DNA from: Bradyrhizobium sp. ORS 278
GTDB lineage: Bacteria; Pseudomonadota; Alphaproteobacteria; Rhizobiales; Xanthobacteraceae
Reading direction: 5' to 3'
Length of the DNA: 64,000 nt
NCBI RefSeq assembly: GCF_000026145.1
Contig: NC_009445.1
Location: forward strand, 3,410,001 to 3,474,000
Each line of letters starts with the position of its first letter. Positions within the stretch are counted from its first letter, which is position 1. The position numbers and the translations under genes were made by a program. Shown piece after piece: positions 59,233-64,000 of the stretch. Under the pieces are notes generated by a model, which was given only the letters and a program-made list of their open reading frames with translations, was not told where the DNA came from and did not search any database.

Positions 59233-59607
59233 TCACGATCCAAGTCCACGGCGGCTCCCGGCCTGGTGATTTGGAAAGTGCTCAACGTGAGTTTCGGCGG
59301 TGCGTCCGACATACAGGGCGCGACGGCCCGAGAACGACACGATGTAACCAGCGCAGCCCGCCGAAACCGCTTTCTCGCAGAAGCCTCTGTAAGTGTAGCA
59401 AGGGACCTGTTGCTGCGTTTCCCGGATGGCGGCCTGCATGCGCGATGTGTCGAACGCGGGTGTGATCGGCGTATGGATCCGGTGGACCGGCAGCTCGATG
59501 CTGTCTCCGTCGGCCAAGTAATAGGTCGCGGTCGCGCGCCTGAAGTCGATCGCATAGCTCTCGAATCCGGCTTTCATCAACGTGCCAACGATCTGCGGAA
59601 AGCTCAT
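59233..59607 (-). CDS. DUF1398 family protein
   Basis: A 124-residue protein matching DUF1398: SFPQIVGTLMKAGFESYAID, the middle DTSRMQAAIRETQQQVPCYT and AGCAGYIVSFSGRRALYVGR. ATG at 59607 matches the family start. Function is unknown; the fold is a small alpha/beta domain. It stands alone between convergent and same-strand neighbours. Confidence 0.82.
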   Translation of the reverse strand: MSFPQIVGTLMKAGFESYAIDFRRATATYYLADGDSIELPVHRIHTPITPAFDTSRMQAAIRETQQQVPCYTYRGFCEKAVSAGCAGYIVSFSGRRALYVGRTAETHVEHFPNHQAGSRRGLGS

Positions 59608-59788
59608 GGTATTTCCCGAGAGGCGGGATCTACGAGTCTGTGTCTTCACATTCCCGACGAGCGCAAGCCGGAGCCGCACGCAACATCCCGGGGTCTCACG
59701 AGCTGTCGTCGATAAACCGGGGCATCGCTCGCGCCGACGCCCGGGGAGGCGTCGGCTGTTGCACATAGGGGCTGAAAGGAGCTGCTTC

Positions 59789-59817
59789 CCGAGACCGGCG
59801 CCGCGACGCGGTCTCGG
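59789..59817. other. Hairpin after the ABC binding-protein gene
   Basis: CCGAGACC / GGTCTCGG arms with a GC-rich loop lie 20 bp beyond the stop of the 59837-61063 gene. No T-run follows, so it may stabilise the 3' end or aid Rho-dependent stopping. Confidence 0.4.
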
Positions 59818-59836
59818 AGAGGAGAGGGTCGTGAGA

Positions 59837-61063
59837 CTACTTCTTCACCAGCGGGCACTCGCTGGCCTCGAGCGGCTTGGCGGCGTCCTCGGCGGGGATG
59901 GTCGCGATCAGCTTGTAGTAGTCCCACGGATACTTCGACTCTTCCGGCTTCTTGACCTCGAACAGATAGGCCGGGATCAAGCGGCGGCCGTCGGCGCGCA
60001 GCGGGCCCTTGCCGAACAGCGGATCGTCGGTCGGGATCTCCTTCATCTTGGCCACGACCTTGGCGCCGTCATGCGGATTGCCGCCAAGCGCTTCCAGCGC
60101 CTTCAGGTAATGCAGCGTGCCGGCGTAGTTTCCGGCGACGGTCATCGACGGCATCGTGCCCTTGGGCGACAGCTTGATGAAGCGGTTGGACCAGGCGCGG
60201 GTCTGCTCGTTCAGGTCCCAGTAGAACGATTCCGTGAACGTCAATCCCTGGGCGACCTTCAGGCCGAGCGCGTGCACGTCGTTGACGAACAGCAGCAGCG
60301 CGGCGAGCTTCTGGCCGCCCTGCACGATGCCGAACTCCGAGGCCTGCTTGATCGCGTTCGTGGTGTCGCCGCCGGCATTGGCGAGGCCGATGACCTTCGC
60401 CTTCGACGACTGCGCCTGCAGCAGGAAGGAGGAGAAGTCGGCGGTGTTGAGCGGATGCTTCACCGAGCCGAGCACCTTGCCGCCATTGGCCGTCACCACC
60501 GCCGAGGTGTCGCGCTCCAGTGCCTGGCCGAACGCGTAGTCCGCGGTCAGGAAGAACCAGCTGTCGCCGCCGGACTTGGTCAGCGCCTTGCCGGTGCCGT
60601 TCGCCAGCATGTAAGTGTCGTAGGTGAAGGAGATGGTGTTGGCGTTGCAGGCCTTGCCGGTGAGGTCGGCCGTCGCGCCGCCGGAATTGATCAGGACCAC
60701 GTTCTTGTCCTTGACCAGGTTGGAGACGGCCAGCGCCACGCCGGAGTTCGGCGTGTCCATGATCACGTCGACCTTCTGGGTGTCGATCCACTGCCGGCCG
60801 ATGTTGACGCCGATGTCGGGCTTGTTCTGGTGATCGCCGCTGATGACCTCGATGGTCCAGCCCTTGGCCTTCAGGCCGGAATCCTCGACCGCCATGTTGA
60901 TCGCGGCCACCGAGTTCGGGCCGCCGATGTCGGCATAGAGGCTCGACATGTCGTTGAGCACGCCGATCTTGACGACCTTGTCGTCGGCGAAGGCGGAGCC
61001 GGCAAAGCTGAGCGTGGTGGCGGCAAGCAGCGCGGCAATCCGTCGCGCGTGAGACGTCGTCAT
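59837..61063 (-). CDS. ABC transporter substrate-binding protein (branched-chain amino acid type)
   Basis: A 408-residue exported binding protein of the LivJ/HAAT class. ATG at 61063 follows GGGAGGA and gives a signal peptide ending SAFA-DDK. Features are VKIGVLNDMSSLYADIGGPN, VINSGGATADLTGKACNANT and ADYAFGQALERDTSAVV. Many copies occur in Bradyrhizobium, binding amino acids, amides or aromatic acids. No permease gene is adjacent in the window, so its partners must be elsewhere. Confidence 0.9.
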   Translation of the reverse strand: MTTSHARRIAALLAATTLSFAGSAFADDKVVKIGVLNDMSSLYADIGGPNSVAAINMAVEDSGLKAKGWTIEVISGDHQNKPDIGVNIGRQWIDTQKVDVIMDTPNSGVALAVSNLVKDKNVVLINSGGATADLTGKACNANTISFTYDTYMLANGTGKALTKSGGDSWFFLTADYAFGQALERDTSAVVTANGGKVLGSVKHPLNTADFSSFLLQAQSSKAKVIGLANAGGDTTNAIKQASEFGIVQGGQKLAALLLFVNDVHALGLKVAQGLTFTESFYWDLNEQTRAWSNRFIKLSPKGTMPSMTVAGNYAGTLHYLKALEALGGNPHDGAKVVAKMKEIPTDDPLFGKGPLRADGRRLIPAYLFEVKKPEESKYPWDYYKLIATIPAEDAAKPLEASECPLVKK

Positions 61064-61206
61064 CAAAGTCCTCCCTGGTGTCGTGTCGCGGCAGGGCATC
61101 TTGGGCGCCCTTTGCCGTCTGTCATCCTGATTAGCCGGTCTCGCCGGTCGCGGCAATGCGCCAAAGGAGGAAGGCGCGCCCAAGCTTTGAGCGTCTCGCT
61201 TAAGCC

Positions 61207-62343
61207 TTAACGCAGGGCATCCGAGGTCAGCCTGAATTTCTGGATGCGCTTTCCCGTGTCGACCTCGGCGGTATAAACGTTGCCCTGCCTGTCCACCGCC
61301 ATCGCGTGCACCCAGTGGAATTGCCCGGCATTGCGGCCATTGTGACCGAAGGCTCCGACCACGCTGCCGTCGGCGCGGCGGATGATCCGGATCTCGTTGT
61401 TCTCGCCGTCGGCGGACAGCAGATAGCTCTGCTTCGGATCGGGCCAGATCGCGACGTCCCACACCGCGCCGTTGCCGAGCGTGGCCTTCTCGAAGAACCA
61501 TTCGGTCACGAAGGTGCCGTCCTTCCTGAACACCTGGATGCGGTCATTGATGCGGTCGCAGACATAGACGAGGCCGTCGTCGGCGATCTTCACGCAGTGC
61601 ACGGGATTGCCGAATTGCTGCGAGACCGGCGCCTTGGGATCGTAGGGCGGCTGCTTGGCATCGTCAGGGACATGGCCATAGGCGCCCCAGTGCCGCTTGT
61701 AGGCCAGCGTCGTTGCATCGAACACGATCACACGCCGGTTGCCATAGCCGTCCGCGACGTAGATCTCGTTCGCGTCCTTGTCGATCGCGGTCTCTGCGGG
61801 CTTGCCGAGCTGCGTGGTGTCGTTCGAGCCCTTGCTCGGCGCGATCGAGCCGATCTGCGCGACGAATTTGCCGTCGAGGGTGAATTTCAGGATCGCATTG
61901 TCATTGTCGGCATTGCCGCCGATCCAGACGAAGCCGCGCTCATCGACCTCGATGCCGTGCTCGCGGCCGACCCATTCATAGCCCGGTCCAGGGCCGCCCC
62001 AGGCGCGAAGCAGATTGCCGTCGGTGTCGAACTCCAGCACCGGCGGCGCCGGGATGCAGCATTTCGAGCGGGGCGGATTGAGGGCCGCACCTTTCTCATC
62101 GTCGGTCAGCGAGCGCGGGCGATGGATGACCCAGATGTGGCCCTGGGCATCGACGGTGATGCCGCCGACCTGGCCGAGGATCCAGTTGTTGGGGAGCTGC
62201 TTCGGCCAGGACGGCTCGACGGCGAAGGCCGGGATGTCAGCGGCGCGGACGGTGTGGGGGAGCAGGGCGCCGGCGGTCGCGACGACGGCCGTCAGCAACG
62301 TCAGGGCAAGACCACTTGCGCGTCCGCGTCGTCCTCGCGTCAT
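61207..62343 (-). CDS. Secreted NHL-repeat beta-propeller protein
   Basis: A 378-residue exported protein (signal peptide ending HTVRAAD). At least five NHL-type strands repeat the pattern of GGITVDAQGHIWVIHRP, HGIEVDERGFVWIGGN, AIDKDANEIYVADGYGNRRV and AMAVDRQGNVYTAEVDTGKR, a six-bladed propeller like peptidylglycine lyase and SMP-30-type folds. A CC pair in SKCCIPAPP may bind metal or form a disulfide. The substrate is unknown. It lies 143 bp upstream of the ABC binding-protein gene on the same strand. Confidence 0.82.
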   Translation of the reverse strand: MTRGRRGRASGLALTLLTAVVATAGALLPHTVRAADIPAFAVEPSWPKQLPNNWILGQVGGITVDAQGHIWVIHRPRSLTDDEKGAALNPPRSKCCIPAPPVLEFDTDGNLLRAWGGPGPGYEWVGREHGIEVDERGFVWIGGNADNDNAILKFTLDGKFVAQIGSIAPSKGSNDTTQLGKPAETAIDKDANEIYVADGYGNRRVIVFDATTLAYKRHWGAYGHVPDDAKQPPYDPKAPVSQQFGNPVHCVKIADDGLVYVCDRINDRIQVFRKDGTFVTEWFFEKATLGNGAVWDVAIWPDPKQSYLLSADGENNEIRIIRRADGSVVGAFGHNGRNAGQFHWVHAMAVDRQGNVYTAEVDTGKRIQKFRLTSDALR

Positions 62344-62441
62344 GGCATCCTCCCCGATCTGCTGCGGTCATCCGCTTAGTTGAATGCAGTCAATCGTGCG
62401 CGGGGGAGGGTGTCAATTGCCGGCGATGGCGATGCGCGGTC

Positions 62442-63050
62442 TCACGCGACCGCCGACGCCGCGGCGGGCCTGAGGAAGCGCGTCAGCATGAGACGCAGAT
62501 GCTGCGTGCTCTGCGCGACGTCGACGTTCGGATTGCGGATCGGCAGCGCGCGCGCGCCGTCCACCACGACGAACAGGATGTTGGCCGTCGCCTCGGGATC
62601 GAGGCCCGCGTCCACCTCGCCGCGGCGCTGGGCCTTGGTGATGAAATCGACCAGCAGTGCCCGCATCGCCCGCGCATGGGCATGAACGATGGCTGCGAAC
62701 TGCGGATTGCGGCAGGCCTCGGCGAGCGCCTCGGCGCTGAGCACCTGGGCCTCCGGCCGGTGGATGCTGGTGCTCTCGAGCTCCAGAACCAGCGCTTCGA
62801 TGACGTCGGGCTCCGTCAAGATAACCTTGAGACGGGAGGCGGCGTGGCAGAGGTTCTGCTCCACCAGCGCCTGGATCATCGTCTCCTTGCTGGGGAAGTA
62901 GTGGTAGAGGTGGCCCGGGCTGATCTTGGCCTCGGCGCAGATGTCGGTGGTGCTGGCGCCGTGAAAGCCATCCCGGACGAAGCAGGCCAGCGCGGCGCGG
63001 AGAATCTCGCCCCGCTTCTGCTCGTGCCTGACCGGATCAACCTTCCTCAT
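62442..63050 (-). CDS. TetR-family transcription regulator
   Basis: A 202-residue TetR regulator from ATG 63050. The HTH is ILRAALACFVRDGFHGASTT and DICAEAKISPGHLYHYFPSK; the C-terminal ligand domain follows. It diverges from a lipoprotein gene at 63231 across 180 bp and lies upstream of the NHL gene on the same strand (98 bp), so either could be its target. Confidence 0.9.
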   Translation of the reverse strand: MRKVDPVRHEQKRGEILRAALACFVRDGFHGASTTDICAEAKISPGHLYHYFPSKETMIQALVEQNLCHAASRLKVILTEPDVIEALVLELESTSIHRPEAQVLSAEALAEACRNPQFAAIVHAHARAMRALLVDFITKAQRRGEVDAGLDPEATANILFVVVDGARALPIRNPNVDVAQSTQHLRLMLTRFLRPAAASAVA

Positions 63051-63230
63051 CGGTTCGCGCTCTGCCTGCCCAGCGGCCGCCTCATTCCATCCAACTTTGC
63101 CAAACCCTTGTAATATAAAATAATATTTCTCGCCGCTGTTTTCTAGAGAATTTGATCTAGTTTCCATGGACAAGCCGCCGGACCCGTGGAAATAATTAGA
63201 GTGAGCTATCTATCAACGGATTTCTCTCGT

Positions 63231-64000
63231 ATGACGCGGCTGGCTGCGCTGCAATGCACGGTGTCCCTGACGCTTGCGACCGGTGGCTGCGCGACGGCGC
63301 CGCTGGAGCGGGCGGGCTCGCTCAAGAGTTACGATCGTCTCGCCGATGCCAACGGCCTGGTCACGCGCGCGCAGATCAAAGCCAGCAAGGCGGATCTGCT
63401 GGAGGCCAAGACGGTCCGGATCGAGCCGACCGCGTTTTCGCCGCGCGCCGACGTCGCCTTCGACGAGACCGAGCGGAAGCTGGTGACCAATGCCATCAGC
63501 CGCGAAATGTGCCTGCGGCTGAGCGAGCGGTTTGAGATCGTCGGGCCCCGCGACGACGCCGATCTGACCATCAAGGCCACCGTCACCCATGCGACGGCCA
63601 CGAGTGCGACCGCGTCCGCCGCCTCGCAGGCTGCCTCGATCGCCAAGAGCGTCGCGCTTCCCGGCGTTCCGGTGCCAGTGCCGCGGCTGCCGGTCGGGCT
63701 CGGCACCTTGTCGGTCGAAGCCGAGGCGCGCGACTTTGCCGGCTTTCAGAAGGCAGCGATGGTGTGGGCGCGCGGCGCCAATTCGATCTCGACGGCGCGC
63801 ATGGCCAATGACGGCGACGCCTACGACCTCGCGTCCGAATTCGGCGCCGATTTCGCCAAGCTCGTGTCGACCGGGGAGTCGCCGTTCTCAGGCGTGTCGT
63901 CGCTGGCCTCGTTGCCGTCGGTGTCCAGCGTCCCAGCCAAGCTCGGGGGCGCCCCTAAATATGCCGCATGTGAGCAGTTTGGTCGCTTCCCGGGTCTGAA
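63231..64000 (+). CDS. DUF3313 lipoprotein (3' end outside window)
   Basis: The frame from ATG 63231 is open to the window end (256 residues). A lipobox LATGGCA follows a short hydrophobic stretch, so it is a lipoprotein. The mature part (LKSYDRLADANGLVTRAQIK, then FERFEIVGPRDDADLTIKAT-like strands and VEAEARDFAGFQKAAMVWARG) fits DUF3313, outer-membrane-associated proteins of unknown role. The 3' end is missing. Confidence 0.75.
   Translation, partial: MTRLAALQCTVSLTLATGGCATAPLERAGSLKSYDRLADANGLVTRAQIKASKADLLEAKTVRIEPTAFSPRADVAFDETERKLVTNAISREMCLRLSERFEIVGPRDDADLTIKATVTHATATSATASAASQAASIAKSVALPGVPVPVPRLPVGLGTLSVEAEARDFAGFQKAAMVWARGANSISTARMANDGDAYDLASEFGADFAKLVSTGESPFSGVSSLASLPSVSSVPAKLGGAPKYAACEQFGRFPGL

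Overview
The window reads as chromosome of a high-GC alphaproteobacterium, most likely Bradyrhizobium or a close relative. Reasons: GTG/TTG starts and codon use typical of Rhizobiales; many imperfect palindromes between genes (GTCATTCCGGGGC-type, CCCTCTCCCCTTGTGGG-type, ATTGCGAGCGAAGC-type); and small proteins (DUF1428, DUF2177, DUF892, DUF4166, DUF1398, DUF3313) usual in that group. Family calls come from reading motifs; no database search was run.

Left island (1-11389). The first 7.6 kb is one tight forward cassette: a trypsin-like protease with a long C-terminal domain (cut by the left edge), a MoxR-type AAA+ ATPase, a 1399-residue protein joining a vWA-like domain to a very large membrane domain, and a protease-like protein that has lost its nucleophile and carries a C-terminal membrane anchor. 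This looks like a counter-invader or stress-signalling system of the protease/MoxR/vWA kind. It is followed by a winged-helix replication-type protein, an excisionase-like HTH protein and a P4-type integrase beside tRNA-Arg(UCG). A one-base insertion cuts the integrase just before its catalytic tyrosine, so the island is probably fixed in place.

Core stretch (11.4-54 kb). Small secreted proteins, a lysine-rich histone-H1-like protein and DNA photolyase come first, with a chemoreceptor diverging from the photolyase. A reverse operon hyuA-hyuB-dctP-dctQ-dctM pairs a TRAP importer with a hydantoinase/oxoprolinase. Next come a DEAD-box helicase with a DbpA-type RNA-binding tail, 1-Cys peroxiredoxin, a secreted alkaline-phosphatase-fold enzyme, a ferritin-like stress protein, ArsB-like and MFS transporters, and a block with an NtrC-type two-component pair above two proteins built from the same duplicated domain. 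After a hybrid PAS kinase there is a zinc metallopeptidase, propionyl-CoA carboxylase alpha subunit, an oxaloacetate-decarboxylase-like enzyme overlapping acylphosphatase, a GbsR-type regulator with DUF4166 and epimerase genes, AraC and LysR regulators, a tautomerase, lipB and an isolated FliN-like gene.

Right island (54225-about 57.85 kb). tRNA-Leu(GAG) is followed by an intact tyrosine integrase and decayed phage or defence genes: a frameshifted small gene coupled to the integrase, a dCMP-deaminase fold joined in frame to the C-terminal part of a cytosine-C5 methyltransferase with seven tandem repeats, and a STAND-type NTPase broken inside its P-loop.

Right flank (57.87-64 kb). A Tet-type MFS pump, a DUF1398 protein, a branched-chain-amino-acid-type ABC binding protein, a secreted NHL beta-propeller, a TetR regulator and a DUF3313 lipoprotein cut by the window end.
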